Source: Alphaproteobacteria bacterium
Lineage (GTDB): Bacteria > Pseudomonadota > Alphaproteobacteria > DSM-16000 > Inquilinaceae
Length of the DNA stretch: 64,000 bases
Assembly: GCA_028281925.1 (NCBI GenBank)
Contig: JANQIX010000104.1
Location: 148,900-212,899 of the forward strand
Direction: 5' to 3'
Shown: positions 7,959 through 16,620 of the stretch, piece after piece
Layout of the letters: the number at the start of each line of letters is the position of its first letter
Position numbering within the stretch: position 1 is the stretch's first letter
The notes under the pieces: model-generated
What the model was told of the DNA's origin: nothing
The model's input: the letters and a program-made list of their open reading frames with translations, nothing else
Database searches by the model: none
Position numbers and translations under genes: made by a program

Positions 7959-10424
7959 TCACTCCACCGCCGCAGCCACTTCAGCGCCTTCTCCGGTCAC
8001 GGACCTGATGGTCGCCAGAAGGTCGGACCGGTCGAACTCTCCCTTTTGGACGATCTGCTCGGTCGTACCCTTCAGATAGGCCCGTTCTTCTGCCGAGAGA
8101 TCCTTCGCCGTGATCACCAGGACGGGGATCGAGGCCCATTCCGGCGTCTTGCGCAGCTGCGAGACGAACTGGAACCCGTCCATCTCGGGCATCATCAGAT
8201 CCAACAGCACGGCCGAAGGCCGCGACTGGCGGACCCGCTGCAGCCCCTCGTTGCCATTCGCCGCCTCGACGATCGGCCATTCGGTCTTTTCCAACACGCG
8301 GCGCAGCATGGCGCGGGTGCCTGGGTCGTCGTCCACGATCAAGATATGCGCGCCGGCATCGGTCTCACGAATGCGGTCCAGCCGCTGGATCAGCTCTCTG
8401 GAGTCGAAGGGCTTGGTCACGAAATCGGCCGCCCCAAGCGCGAAGGCGAAGCTGCGCTCCCGCGTCTTGGTCAGGATGATGACGGGGATCTGCTTGATCT
8501 CGGCATCGGCCTTGATCGCCCGCAGAACGGCCCAGCCATCGACGCTGGGCATCAGAATATCCAAGAGGATGATGTCGGGCTTGCGCTCACGCGCCAGCTT
8601 GATGCCCTGCTCGCCGTTGAACGCACGCAGCACACCGTAGCCGCTTTCCTTCAGCTGCCCCTCCAGCGCGTCGTGCACGCTGGGATCGTCGTCGATCACA
8701 AGAACCGTCGACAAGGATGCTGCCGGCTCTTCCGTCTTCGACTCCTCCGCGGCCTCTTCGGCCATGGTGCGGAAGTACGTCGGCAGGATCACGGTGAAGG
8801 TGGTGCCCTTACCGTACTCGCTCTCCACAGTCACTTCGCCGCCCAGCATCTCGGCGAAATTGCGCGTGATGGCCAAGCCCAGCCCCGTCCCGCCGTACCG
8901 CCGCGTGGTAGACGCATCGGCCTGCGTGAAGGCCGAGAAGATCTTCTGCAGCTGCTCTTCCGTCATGCCGATGCCGGTGTCCGCGATGGCGAAATGCAGC
9001 ATGTCGCGGCCGTCGTCCGACACCTTATGCACCGAGCACCGGATCTCGCCGTTCTCGGTGAATTTACTGGCGTTGCTCATCAGATTGACCAGGCATTGAC
9101 GTACCTTGGTCAGATCGGAGTGCATGTCTCCGACATCCGGCGGGTAGTCGACGAACAGCGCGTTGCCGTTCTTCTCCACCAGCGGCAGCATCATCTGCCG
9201 CACCTCCTCCAGCACTTTGGACACCGAGAAGGTCTCGGCGAAGACATCCATCTTGCCGGATTCGATCTTGGAGATGTCGAGGATGTTGTTGATCAGGCGC
9301 AGCAGGTGCTTGCCAGCGCTTTGGATGCGGTCGAGATCCGGCAGGAAGTCTTCATTGCCGGCGTCCTCGGCATCTTCGTACAGCATCTCGCTGTAGTTGA
9401 TGATGGCGTTCAGCGGCGTCCTCAGTTCGTGGCTCATATTGGCCAGGAACTCCGACTTGGCACGGTTAGCCGCCTCGGCCTTGTCGTTGGCGTCGACCAG
9501 TTCGGCCGTCCGCTCCGCCACCATCCGCTCAAGGTTGTCGCGATGGCTGGCCAGCTCGCGGTCGCGGGCTTCGATGCGCTCCAGCATCAGGTTGAAGTCG
9601 TCGATCAGATGGCCGACCTCGTCCTCCGTCGTCTTCTCGACACGGACCTGATAGTCCTGGGTGGCCGTGATCTCTTTCGCCGAATTCGCCAGCCCGGTGA
9701 TCTGTCCGATCACCCCGCGCTGAAGCCAGCGGGACATGGCATAGGCGACTGCCAGCAGCACCAGTACCAAGACGAATAGATAGGTCGCAAGATCGGGGAT
9801 CTGCTCCCACAGCTCCCGCCGGTCGGCATTGACCACGGCAAAGGCAACCAGCCCACCTTCGTAGACGACCGGCCTCAGTACATAGAGCTCGCCATCGGCC
9901 CAGAACTCGCCATTGCCGTCTTCCCAGAAGGCATCGTCCGCTCTGACGCGGACAACAGGCTCGCCGTCGACGCCCAGGCTTTCGATCCAGGATTCGGTGC
10001 CCTCGCCCTCAGCGTCTTCTTCGGCCCATTCCGCAATCTTGCTCGCCGCCCTTTCCGCCAGCAGGCTCTCCCGTTCGATGGTTTCCCCATCGCGCAAGAG
10101 AACGGCAAAGGCGTCGCCGGTCTCCCGGTAGAGAAGCGACCCGTTGGGCCGCAACAGCCCAAGAGCCACGATGCTGGGATCGGCTTTCAGGTCCAGAAGG
10201 TACCTGTTGGCGTACTGGGCATCCCCCGCGGCGATTGCGAGCGGCATTCCATTGGCCAGCGTGCTGGCGACCGAGATGATGGAGCCTTCGAGCCTGACGT
10301 GAAAATCCTGGATTTCTTTGACCGCCGAAAGGCAGACGATCAGCGCAATGATCAGAGCATTACTGAGAAGGATGCTGATCTGATATTTGGTCTTGATCGA
10401 AAAGCTTGAGAGCCGCTCTTTCAT
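7959..10424 (-). CDS. Membrane hybrid histidine kinase with two receiver domains
   Basis: An 821-aa sensor. TM1 is near residues 13-35, a periplasmic sensor spans about 36-205 and is rich in acidic residues, and TM2 is near 210-230. HAMP, coiled coil, HisKA (phospho-His332 in FLANMSHELRTPLN) and HATPase (TGIGMTEEQLQKIF, RYGGTGLGLAI) follow. Two C-terminal receivers come last: LVIDDDPSVHD with LLDILMP, and ILIVDDDPGTR with LLDLMMPEMDG. The second receiver ends in VQKGEFD, so the usual KP motif is altered. It lies between the lipoprotein gene of the Mla-type operon and the single receiver. It may sense envelope state, but the signal is unknown. Confidence 0.9.
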   Translation of the reverse strand: MKERLSSFSIKTKYQISILLSNALIIALIVCLSAVKEIQDFHVRLEGSIISVASTLANGMPLAIAAGDAQYANRYLLDLKADPSIVALGLLRPNGSLLYRETGDAFAVLLRDGETIERESLLAERAASKIAEWAEEDAEGEGTESWIESLGVDGEPVVRVRADDAFWEDGNGEFWADGELYVLRPVVYEGGLVAFAVVNADRRELWEQIPDLATYLFVLVLVLLAVAYAMSRWLQRGVIGQITGLANSAKEITATQDYQVRVEKTTEDEVGHLIDDFNLMLERIEARDRELASHRDNLERMVAERTAELVDANDKAEAANRAKSEFLANMSHELRTPLNAIINYSEMLYEDAEDAGNEDFLPDLDRIQSAGKHLLRLINNILDISKIESGKMDVFAETFSVSKVLEEVRQMMLPLVEKNGNALFVDYPPDVGDMHSDLTKVRQCLVNLMSNASKFTENGEIRCSVHKVSDDGRDMLHFAIADTGIGMTEEQLQKIFSAFTQADASTTRRYGGTGLGLAITRNFAEMLGGEVTVESEYGKGTTFTVILPTYFRTMAEEAAEESKTEEPAASLSTVLVIDDDPSVHDALEGQLKESGYGVLRAFNGEQGIKLARERKPDIILLDILMPSVDGWAVLRAIKADAEIKQIPVIILTKTRERSFAFALGAADFVTKPFDSRELIQRLDRIRETDAGAHILIVDDDPGTRAMLRRVLEKTEWPIVEAANGNEGLQRVRQSRPSAVLLDLMMPEMDGFQFVSQLRKTPEWASIPVLVITAKDLSAEERAYLKGTTEQIVQKGEFDRSDLLATIRSVTGEGAEVAAAVE

Positions 10425-10476
10425 GCTGGCGAGACCTTCTTAGAGGGCCGTGAGTCTTGGAACGGCGGTTCTTGGA

Positions 10477-11163
10477 TTATTGCCGGATGCGCGGCAGAGC
10501 CGCCAGTACTGAATCGCAAAGGGCCGACAGCGCGCCACTAAATGCATCGACCGCCGCCTCCGGCGATGCATTCGCCGCATTTGCCGATACCGCTACCAGT
10601 TCGCTCCACACCAGCTCGCGCGACCGGCGGGCAGACAAGCGCAGATCCACGGCGATTTCGACCGTTGCGCTGTCCGGGCCGGTGACCTGCTGCTCGAAGC
10701 TGCGGATCTCACCACCGAGGATATAGTCGGCCTCAGCCCGATCGGTCGGCAGCACCACGGTTGGCGCGGCGTTTCCCGACGCGAGACAGGACGCCAGGTG
10801 GCTCTGCAGCAGCCGGGGCGGCGACTGGCTCCATTCGTGGTAGGGATAGCTGCGGATCTGCAGGGCCTGGGGCTGCTCCCTCCAGGCGATCCGGCGGCTG
10901 CCCAGCACGGTGTCGGTGGCGAAGGTGTCGACCATGACCACGCCATCCAGCGCCGCAGCCGGAAGGGGCGCCCCCGCGCTAGTCAGCTCCAGCGAATAGA
11001 CGGATTGCCGCGGCACCTCGCCGCCGCAGCCGGCCAGCGCCGCGGCGGCAACGGCAAGCACGATCGTCGATCGACGGCAGAAACTCGCCGTCCACGACAG
11101 CCGTCCCCGGCCCGAGCCGGCAAGGCGACCATCAGTCGGCATCAGAGGCGAAGGGCTGTCCAA
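10477..11163 (-). CDS. ABC-type transport auxiliary lipoprotein (PqiC/YmbA-like)
   Basis: A 228-aa lipoprotein. After a long charged N-terminus comes a hydrophobic segment ending in a lipobox (AALAGC, Cys46). The mature domain starts RQSVYSLEL and contains the PqiC-type pattern (VVMVDTFATD, RRIAWREQPQALQIRSYPYHEWSQSP, LQSHLASCL, ADYILGGEI). This family accompanies MCE-domain lipid transporters and probably sits in the outer membrane facing the periplasm. The gene starts 3 nt after the mlaD-like stop and is probably translationally coupled. An alternative ATG at 11142 would shorten the N-terminus by seven residues. Confidence 0.82.
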   Translation of the reverse strand: MDSPSPLMPTDGRLAGSGRGRLSWTASFCRRSTIVLAVAAAALAGCGGEVPRQSVYSLELTSAGAPLPAAALDGVVMVDTFATDTVLGSRRIAWREQPQALQIRSYPYHEWSQSPPRLLQSHLASCLASGNAAPTVVLPTDRAEADYILGGEIRSFEQQVTGPDSATVEIAVDLRLSARRSRELVWSELVAVSANAANASPEAAVDAFSGALSALCDSVLAALPRIRQ

Positions 11164-11166
11164 TGG

Positions 11167-12162
11167 TCACTCCGCTTCACGGCCGGTCAGAAGGACGGAG
11201 GGGTTGTTGCGAATATCGGTGATGAGGTCCGCCAGTTCCTGGCTCGCCCGCTCGAGATTCAACAGCGTGAGGTTGAGACTTGAGGAAAGCTGTTGAAGCA
11301 CGAAGGCGGCATCGGTCGTTACGGTCGCCAGGTCGGGCCCGACATCGTCGACCAGGCCATTGAGATTGCCGGCCACAGAGTCAAAATTCGCGAGCGCGGA
11401 ATTTGCCAGGGCGACCGTGCTGCCCGTGTCTTCGACTGCGCCCGCGAGCGTGTCGATGTTGATGCTGCCCACCAGCGCTTCCAGTGTCTGGGTCGTGTTG
11501 TCCAAGCTGCCCAAGACCCGATCGAGATCCTGCTCAAGCTCCAGAGTGGAGCGGTCAAGCGTGTCGGCAGCGGTGCGCAAATCGCGCATCATCGGATCGA
11601 GATCTCGCGCAAGGACATCGTCGATCAGCTCCGCGCCTTCTTCCAAAGATGCCACGATCCGGGGGAAATCCTCATCGAAGACTTCGGCGATGCTGTCGAC
11701 CGTCCGCTCGATTTCTGTCACGACGTCGTCCAGGCGTTCGCCCAGGCTTGCATCGAATGATGTCGGCACTGTGGTGCCGGGATCGAGAAAGGCGTCGCCG
11801 TCGCCGAGATCGAGCGCGATGACAGGGGCAGCCAACAGCCCGGGGCTCGCCAACAGTGCCGTGGTTCCATCAGGCAGCGGCCAGTCGCTGCCGACCAGAA
11901 GCTGCACACGAAACTGCACATCCCCGCCGTCGACCATCGGCTCAATGGCCCGAACGGAGCCGACGCTGTAGCCGGCCACCTGTACGTCCGTGCCCGTCCG
12001 CAGCCCGGTGACGTCGGGAAACTCGGCATAGAAGGTCTGGCCGGCCGCGATCTCGCCAACGCGCAGCAGCACCCAGACACCCGCCAGCCCGATCCCGGCA
12101 GCGACGAACAATCCGGCCAGGACGACTGCACGCCGGTCGCGCGAGATGCCGATCAGCGCCAT
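11167..12162 (-). CDS. mlaD: MlaD-family MCE-domain lipid-transport protein
   Basis: A 331-aa protein with one N-terminal membrane helix (about residues 10-35) and an MCE domain (FYAEFPDVTGLRTGTDVQVAGYSVGSVRAIEP). A long helical C-terminal region holds repeated hydrophobic/acidic heptads, as in the helical barrels of longer MCE proteins. It binds phospholipid between the inner-membrane ABC complex and the periplasm. The ATG overlaps the stop of the upstream ATPase gene (TGATG), which decides the start. A longer frame from 12192 is less likely. The symbol names the family; the substrate is not known. Confidence 0.88.
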   Translation of the reverse strand: MALIGISRDRRAVVLAGLFVAAGIGLAGVWVLLRVGEIAAGQTFYAEFPDVTGLRTGTDVQVAGYSVGSVRAIEPMVDGGDVQFRVQLLVGSDWPLPDGTTALLASPGLLAAPVIALDLGDGDAFLDPGTTVPTSFDASLGERLDDVVTEIERTVDSIAEVFDEDFPRIVASLEEGAELIDDVLARDLDPMMRDLRTAADTLDRSTLELEQDLDRVLGSLDNTTQTLEALVGSINIDTLAGAVEDTGSTVALANSALANFDSVAGNLNGLVDDVGPDLATVTTDAAFVLQQLSSSLNLTLLNLERASQELADLITDIRNNPSVLLTGREAE

Positions 12163-12992
12163 CAGGGCGCCTCGCCAAACAGCCGTATCCACTCGCTCAG
12201 GTCGGCATCCTCCTCAATCGCCTCGCCGTGAACCAGATACCGGACGCTGGGCAGCGTGCTGGATCGGATTTCGTCCGGCGTGCCGACGGCCACGATCTCG
12301 CCCTTGTAGAGGACACCGATACGATCGGCGAGGGCCAGAGCAACGTCGGGGTTCGGCGTCAGCACTACGATGGTCAACTGGAAAGCCTGTCTGAGGTCGC
12401 GGATCAGTGTCTCGATCTCCATGATCGAGCCGAGATCAAGGCCGGAGAAGATGTCGTCGCACAAGAGCAGCTTGGGATCGAGCGCAAGTGCACGGGCGAT
12501 CGCAGTTCTTCGGACCATCGCGGCGGAGAGCTGGGCCGGCATCAGGTCTTCGAACTCCATCAACTGGACCTGCTGCAGCTTCATCCGCGAAATGATGCCC
12601 ACCGTCTCGCGGTCCAGATCGGCGAGTTCCACCAGCGGCAGCATCACGTTCTCTAGCACGTTGAGGGATGAGAACAGCGCACCCTGCTGATGCGCCGCAC
12701 CCACCTTGGAACGGAGATCGCGCAGCGCCCGCCCGCGCAGCCGGGCGATGTCCTCGCCGAACAGCCAGATGCACCCGGCCGGCACCTGTTCCAGCGCCAG
12801 CAGGTGGCGGAACAGCGTGCTCTTGCCGCCGCCGCCCTGCGCCAACACGGCGAACAGTTCGCCCGACCGGACCGTCATGTTGACGCCGTTCAGCACCTCA
12901 TGGGGGCCATAGGCCACGGTGAGGCCCTTGACCTCGACGATCACCTCGGGGGCATCGGCGCCGGTGGCGCCAAGTTCAGGACGGGAAGACAA
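12162..12992 (-). CDS. MlaF-like ABC ATPase with degenerate catalytic motifs
   Basis: A 276-aa ATPase in the MlaF position between mlaE and mlaD. The Q-loop region HQQGALFSSLNVLENVMLPL is typical of MlaF. Other motifs are altered. Walker A is AQGGGGKST (first Gly to Ala). The signature is LSAAMVRRTAIARAL instead of LSGGM. Walker B is LLLCDDIFSGLD, with Asp replacing the catalytic Glu. The switch region reads LTPNPD where a THD/SHD-type His is expected. The reading frame is intact. Such a protein may bind ATP but hydrolyse it slowly or not at all, or it may need a partner. The overlaps with both neighbours (17 nt and 1 nt) show translational coupling. Confidence 0.85.
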   Translation of the reverse strand: MSSRPELGATGADAPEVIVEVKGLTVAYGPHEVLNGVNMTVRSGELFAVLAQGGGGKSTLFRHLLALEQVPAGCIWLFGEDIARLRGRALRDLRSKVGAAHQQGALFSSLNVLENVMLPLVELADLDRETVGIISRMKLQQVQLMEFEDLMPAQLSAAMVRRTAIARALALDPKLLLCDDIFSGLDLGSIMEIETLIRDLRQAFQLTIVVLTPNPDVALALADRIGVLYKGEIVAVGTPDEIRSSTLPSVRYLVHGEAIEEDADLSEWIRLFGEAP

Positions 12993-13764
12993 GGGTGATG
13001 GCCGTGTTCGTGAGCAAGACAGTCGTGATGGCAGACACCACGGCGCGGGTCACATTGGTGCCGATCGACTCGGCGCTGCCGCGGGTAGCGAGGCCCGCCG
13101 CCGACCCGATGGCCGCAATCTGAACGGCGAAGACGAAACATTTGCCGATACCGACCGCCATGTCACCTTCCGTAATCCCCTCCAGCGTCTGCACGATCAC
13201 GGGGACAAAAGGCGCGCCAACCGTTGCGCTCAGGTAGAACGCAACGGCGATGACCGTGAACCCGACCATGAAGACCATCAATATGGGAACGGCGATCGCC
13301 ATGCCCACGGCGGCCGGGACCACCAGAAGCGGCACCGGGTTCAGGCCCATGGCCTCAAGGGCGTCGATCTCTTTGTTCACCTGCATGCCGCCGAGACCGG
13401 CGGTCAGCGAGGTTCCGCTGCGGGCCGCCACCAGGATGCCGATCAACGGCGGCGTGACCTCGCGCGTCAATGCGGTGCCGAGACCAGCAAGAAGCGGCTC
13501 AAGAAGATCCGCGAATCCGAGCGCGGTTTCGATCTGCAGGGCAATAACCAGCCCGATCGCGATGGCAAACAGCGCCGCCAGCCGCAGGCCCTTCAGCCCC
13601 ACCTCGACCACTTGGCCGAGCACAGCGCCGAACCGCAGGGGCGTGCCATAGGCCCAGCCCAGTGTGCTCCAGAACAGGATCTCGATAACGAGCGTGAATA
13701 CGGAGACCGACGCGAGGACAGGTCGCCCGAGGACAAGCAGAAAGTCACCGAGGGATCGCGCCAT
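12976..13764 (-). CDS. mlaE: MlaE-family ABC transporter permease
   Basis: A 262-aa inner-membrane permease of the MlaE/TRIC family. It has five or six hydrophobic segments and the family signature around residues 105-150 (LTREVTPPLIGILVAARSG, LGGMQVNKEIDALEAMGLNP). With MlaF- and MlaD-like partners it should move phospholipids across the inner membrane. It begins 9 nt after the STAS gene and overlaps the ATPase gene by 17 nt. This gene order matches the E/F/D core of Mla-type systems, but it is preceded by a kinase and an anti-sigma-antagonist-like STAS protein. Confidence 0.9.
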   Translation of the reverse strand: MARSLGDFLLVLGRPVLASVSVFTLVIEILFWSTLGWAYGTPLRFGAVLGQVVEVGLKGLRLAALFAIAIGLVIALQIETALGFADLLEPLLAGLGTALTREVTPPLIGILVAARSGTSLTAGLGGMQVNKEIDALEAMGLNPVPLLVVPAAVGMAIAVPILMVFMVGFTVIAVAFYLSATVGAPFVPVIVQTLEGITEGDMAVGIGKCFVFAVQIAAIGSAAGLATRGSAESIGTNVTRAVVSAITTVLLTNTAITLVFPS

Positions 13765-13772
13765 CCCGGGGG

Positions 13773-14078
13773 TCAGGCCAGCAGGATCGCCTCAAGACGA
13801 GCGATCTTCAGAACCATGCGCACGGAATCGCTGACGTCGCTGACCTTGAAGGACTTCTTGGCACTGCGGGCCCGCTGGAAGCCTTCGATCAGGTTGGCGA
13901 TGCCGGAGCTGTCCATGTAGCTCACGCCCGAGAGATCGACCGACAGGCTCGCCGTCTTCTCCAGAGCGCCGAGGATCACGCCGCGGACATCCTTGGAGTT
14001 GGACATGTCGATCTCGCCGTCGAAGATCAGAACGACGCCGTCGCCGCTTTCTTCCAGGCGATGTGAGAGACTAGCCAA
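13773..14078 (-). CDS. STAS-domain protein (anti-sigma-factor antagonist / MlaB-like)
   Basis: A 101-aa single STAS domain (VVLIFDGEIDMSNSKDVRGVI, SLSVDLSGVSYMDSSGIANLIEGF). The loop MDSSG holds Ser57/Ser58 at the site phosphorylated in SpoIIAA/RsbV proteins. Two roles are possible. As an RsbV-like antagonist it would be phosphorylated by the kinase encoded just upstream and dephosphorylated by a PP2C such as the one at 1-1491. As an MlaB-like subunit it would bind the MlaF-like ATPase encoded downstream. Its position between kinase and mlaE supports either role or both. The 8-nt overlap with the kinase gene indicates coupling. Confidence 0.87.
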   Translation of the reverse strand: MASLSHRLEESGDGVVLIFDGEIDMSNSKDVRGVILGALEKTASLSVDLSGVSYMDSSGIANLIEGFQRARSAKKSFKVSDVSDSVRMVLKIARLEAILLA

Positions 14079-14496
14079 GCCGCTTCCTCATCGTCAGCAC
14101 GTTGCCGCGGCCGTCGTCGGCGTGACCGTACGCAACTTCATCCATCACGGTTCGGATCAGATGGGTGCCGAGCCCACCGGGCCGCACATCGTCCAGCGGT
14201 CGCGGCCGGATCTTCGCCAGATCCACCGGCGCGGCATAATCCCTGATTCTGATCCACAGGTCATGATCGTCGATCCAGGCGCTAAAGTCGACACGGCCCG
14301 GAACGACGTCGCGATAGGCGTGACGGATGATGTTCTGGAAGGCTTCGTCCACCGCCAGAACCAGCGCATCGGGCTGGTCGTCGACCGCCCCATGCCGGTT
14401 GGCGATGTCGCGGACGGTCTGCCGGACTTCGGCCAGCATCGACGGCTCGATGTTTAACTCGAGCTGACAGACGACCTGCTGCCCTGGCGGCACCAT
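14071..14496 (-). CDS. RsbW-like serine kinase / anti-sigma factor (HATPase fold)
   Basis: A 141-aa GHKL ATPase domain. The N-box is LAVDEAFQNIIRHAY (Glu51, Asn55), and the glycine-rich G2 region is PGGLGTHLIRTVMDEV. The G1 segment reads IRDYAAPVD, lacking the usual glycine. Proteins of this type phosphorylate a partner STAS protein on Ser/Thr and may hold a sigma factor. Here the STAS gene overlaps its 3' end. No sigma-factor gene is in the window, so the final target could be the Mla-type transporter or an unlinked sigma factor. It is the first gene of the minus-strand operon. Confidence 0.83.
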   Translation of the reverse strand: MVPPGQQVVCQLELNIEPSMLAEVRQTVRDIANRHGAVDDQPDALVLAVDEAFQNIIRHAYRDVVPGRVDFSAWIDDHDLWIRIRDYAAPVDLAKIRPRPLDDVRPGGLGTHLIRTVMDEVAYGHADDGRGNVLTMRKRLG

Positions 14497-14837
14497 CGGA
14501 TACCGGCTCCCGTCAAATCCTCAATCCGATATATCAAAGGTTTATCCGCTTAGTGTGAAAGAACGAAGAAGAAAAACCATCCGGCTCGCCGTCGTCGGCC
14601 GCGGATCCTTCCGCATCTCGATGCTCACCACTTCGATCCGTCTTGGCTCAGCCCATATTGCACAGCCGTGTCGAAACGCGTTGGCGACGGTCCGACCCTG
14701 TGTCTGCAACTGCAGAGGAAACCTGGCAAGTTCGAGGGGCTACGTCACCGACATATGGGAGTGTTAACGCTTGCGTTACCGCTTTCTTAACGAAGGATTG
14801 CCTAAGTTAACCGCCTCTTGCGTTATGTGCGAGAACG
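14497..14837. other. Divergent intergenic region
   Basis: 341 bp between the anti-sigma-type kinase gene (minus) and the sensor-kinase gene (plus). I see no coding frame worth calling. The right third is relatively AT-rich and holds TTAA-containing segments and a short inverted repeat (14765-14778), so promoters for both operons are probably here. Confidence 0.6.
14765..14778. repeat. Inverted repeat TAACGC-TT-GCGTTA upstream of sensor kinase
   Basis: Six-bp arms TAACGC and GCGTTA around a TT centre, 60 bp before the sensor-kinase start. Nearby TTAAC sequences (14787 and 14806 areas) recall CtrA half-sites, but the spacing does not match a good TTAA-N7-TTAAC site. It could be an operator; the regulator is unknown. 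Confidence 0.4.
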
Positions 14838-16580
14838 ATGCGCGGTCTGAGAGCTTTTCGCACACATCGCCAGTCAGCGCTGGTGCTCGCCGGCGGCTTG
14901 GCGGTGATTGTCCTTGCAGCGGTCGCCCTGATTGTCCAGATCGGCGACCTGCAGCCGCGGGAGAATGCGCGACGGCTCGACCTTTCCAACCAGCTCGACC
15001 AGGTGGTGACGGCCCATGTGAGCGGCAGCCTGCTGGGTGTGTCCGGCATCCTCGATCAGCTGAGCGAGCGGATGCTGTCCGATCCGGGCCTCTGGTTCGC
15101 CCCCCACGACTATGCCTTTGAGAGGCTTCTGGAGCGCACCGCCGAGCAGCCCGTCACGCAGGAAGTCCTTGTGGTCGATACTCAGGGACGTGTCGTTCAC
15201 GGATCCCGCAACGGCGACAGGGAGTTCATCGCGGACGCGACCCTGATCCAGTCGCTTGGCGAAAGCGAGGATGTCGTTTTCTCTGAAGGCAGGTCGGGCC
15301 TGAGAGACGACATCGCGCCCTACATTGGCGTGACCCGCGCCGTCGTTCAGGATGGCGAACAGCGCGGGGCCGTCATCGTCACTCTCGATCTCGCCTATTT
15401 CGATCAGGTCTACGGCACCCTGCCGCTAACGGTGGACGGCACTGCCGTCTTCATGCTGTCGGACGACGGGTACGTTCACGCGCACTGGATGGACGGCGCG
15501 TTCAGCCGCGGCCAGATGCTGGCGCATCGGATCAACGCAATCACGGATTTCTACCAGGGGCCGCTGGCAAGCCCCGTCGACGGATCGGACCGCCTCGCCA
15601 CTGCACGCCGGATCCCCGGAACGCCGCTGTTCGCCGTCGTCTCGCTGCCGCCGCTGGGGCTGACGGAGGCTCTGGGTGCCGCCTTGGGCACGCCTGGCGT
15701 CGTCCTGACCGCTTGTGTCCTCGGCATGGCCTTCCTCCTCACCTGGACGGGGATCGCCGGCATTCGCCAGATGCAGCAAGCACGGTTCCATGCCGAGGCC
15801 GCCAACCGGGCGAAATCGGAGTTCCTGGCCCTGATGAGCCACGAGCTGCGGACGCCGTTGAATGCGATCATCGGCTTTTCCGAGATGATGGAGAACGAAG
15901 TCTACGGGCCGCTGGGCGACGCCCGGTACAAAGACTACATGGGCGACATTCGCGGCAGCGGCGAGCGCCTTCTCTCGGTGATCAACACCATCCTCGATCT
16001 GTCGAAGATCGAAGCGGGCAAGATGGAGCTTGCCAATGAGCAGGTCAGCGTTGCCGATGCCGTGGCCGGCAGTGTGCGGATGGTGTCCAAAGCGGCGCAG
16101 TCGGCAGGCATTCAGCTTCTCACGCGCGTGCCACGCGATCTTCCCTACCTGATCGGAGATGCCCGCCTGATTGAGCAGGTGATCACCAATCTCTTGACCA
16201 ATGCCATCAAGTACACCGATGCCAACGGCATCGTCAGCGTCGAGGCCCATACCAACCGTCAAGGCGGCCTGGTAGTCGCCGTGCGGGACACCGGGATCGG
16301 CATGGCGCCGGACGACATCGCCGTTGCGCTATCGCCCTTCGGGCAGGTGGATCACGGGCACGACCGCCGCCGCCCCGGCACGGGCCTTGGTCTTCCGCTG
16401 AGCATGCGGATCGTGGAAAAGCACGAGGGCCGGCTGGAGATCGCCAGCGAGCGTTTCACCGGAACCACCGTCACCGTCTGCTTTCCGCCGTCACGGACGG
16501 CGCAGAGGGCGCGCCCGGGATCGGCCTCAGGGGCGCTCAAGAGGCCGCTTGCGACACAGATCACGGGCACCGCGGAGTAG
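14838..16580 (+). CDS. Membrane sensor histidine kinase
   Basis: A 580-aa sensor. TM1 is near residues 15-35 and is followed by a periplasmic PDC/Cache-like domain of about 250 residues (VLVVDTQGRVVHGSRNGDREF, RAVVQDGEQRGAVIVTLDLAYF). TM2 is near 285-310, then HisKA with phospho-His335 (LALMSHELRTPLNAIIGFSEMM) and HATPase (LLTNAIKYTD, DTGIGMAPDDI, RPGTGLGLPLSMRIVEKHEG). No receiver or regulator is encoded next to it on this strand, so it may feed the receivers at 7.5-10.4 kb or other partners. It is transcribed away from the kinase-STAS-Mla operon. Confidence 0.9.
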   Translation: MRGLRAFRTHRQSALVLAGGLAVIVLAAVALIVQIGDLQPRENARRLDLSNQLDQVVTAHVSGSLLGVSGILDQLSERMLSDPGLWFAPHDYAFERLLERTAEQPVTQEVLVVDTQGRVVHGSRNGDREFIADATLIQSLGESEDVVFSEGRSGLRDDIAPYIGVTRAVVQDGEQRGAVIVTLDLAYFDQVYGTLPLTVDGTAVFMLSDDGYVHAHWMDGAFSRGQMLAHRINAITDFYQGPLASPVDGSDRLATARRIPGTPLFAVVSLPPLGLTEALGAALGTPGVVLTACVLGMAFLLTWTGIAGIRQMQQARFHAEAANRAKSEFLALMSHELRTPLNAIIGFSEMMENEVYGPLGDARYKDYMGDIRGSGERLLSVINTILDLSKIEAGKMELANEQVSVADAVAGSVRMVSKAAQSAGIQLLTRVPRDLPYLIGDARLIEQVITNLLTNAIKYTDANGIVSVEAHTNRQGGLVVAVRDTGIGMAPDDIAVALSPFGQVDHGHDRRRPGTGLGLPLSMRIVEKHEGRLEIASERFTGTTVTVCFPPSRTAQRARPGSASGALKRPLATQITGTAE

Positions 16581-16620
16581 GCTCCGCAGACGGGTTCGCG
16601 GGCCCCGTGTGACGATTGCG

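Noticed and set aside
8046..9779. 577-codon plus-strand open frame
   Set aside because: Antisense to the hybrid kinase; composition is Arg/His/Gln-rich as in shadow frames.
14765..14820. CtrA binding site
   Set aside because: TTAAC half-sites are present but none is spaced as TTAA-N7-TTAAC.
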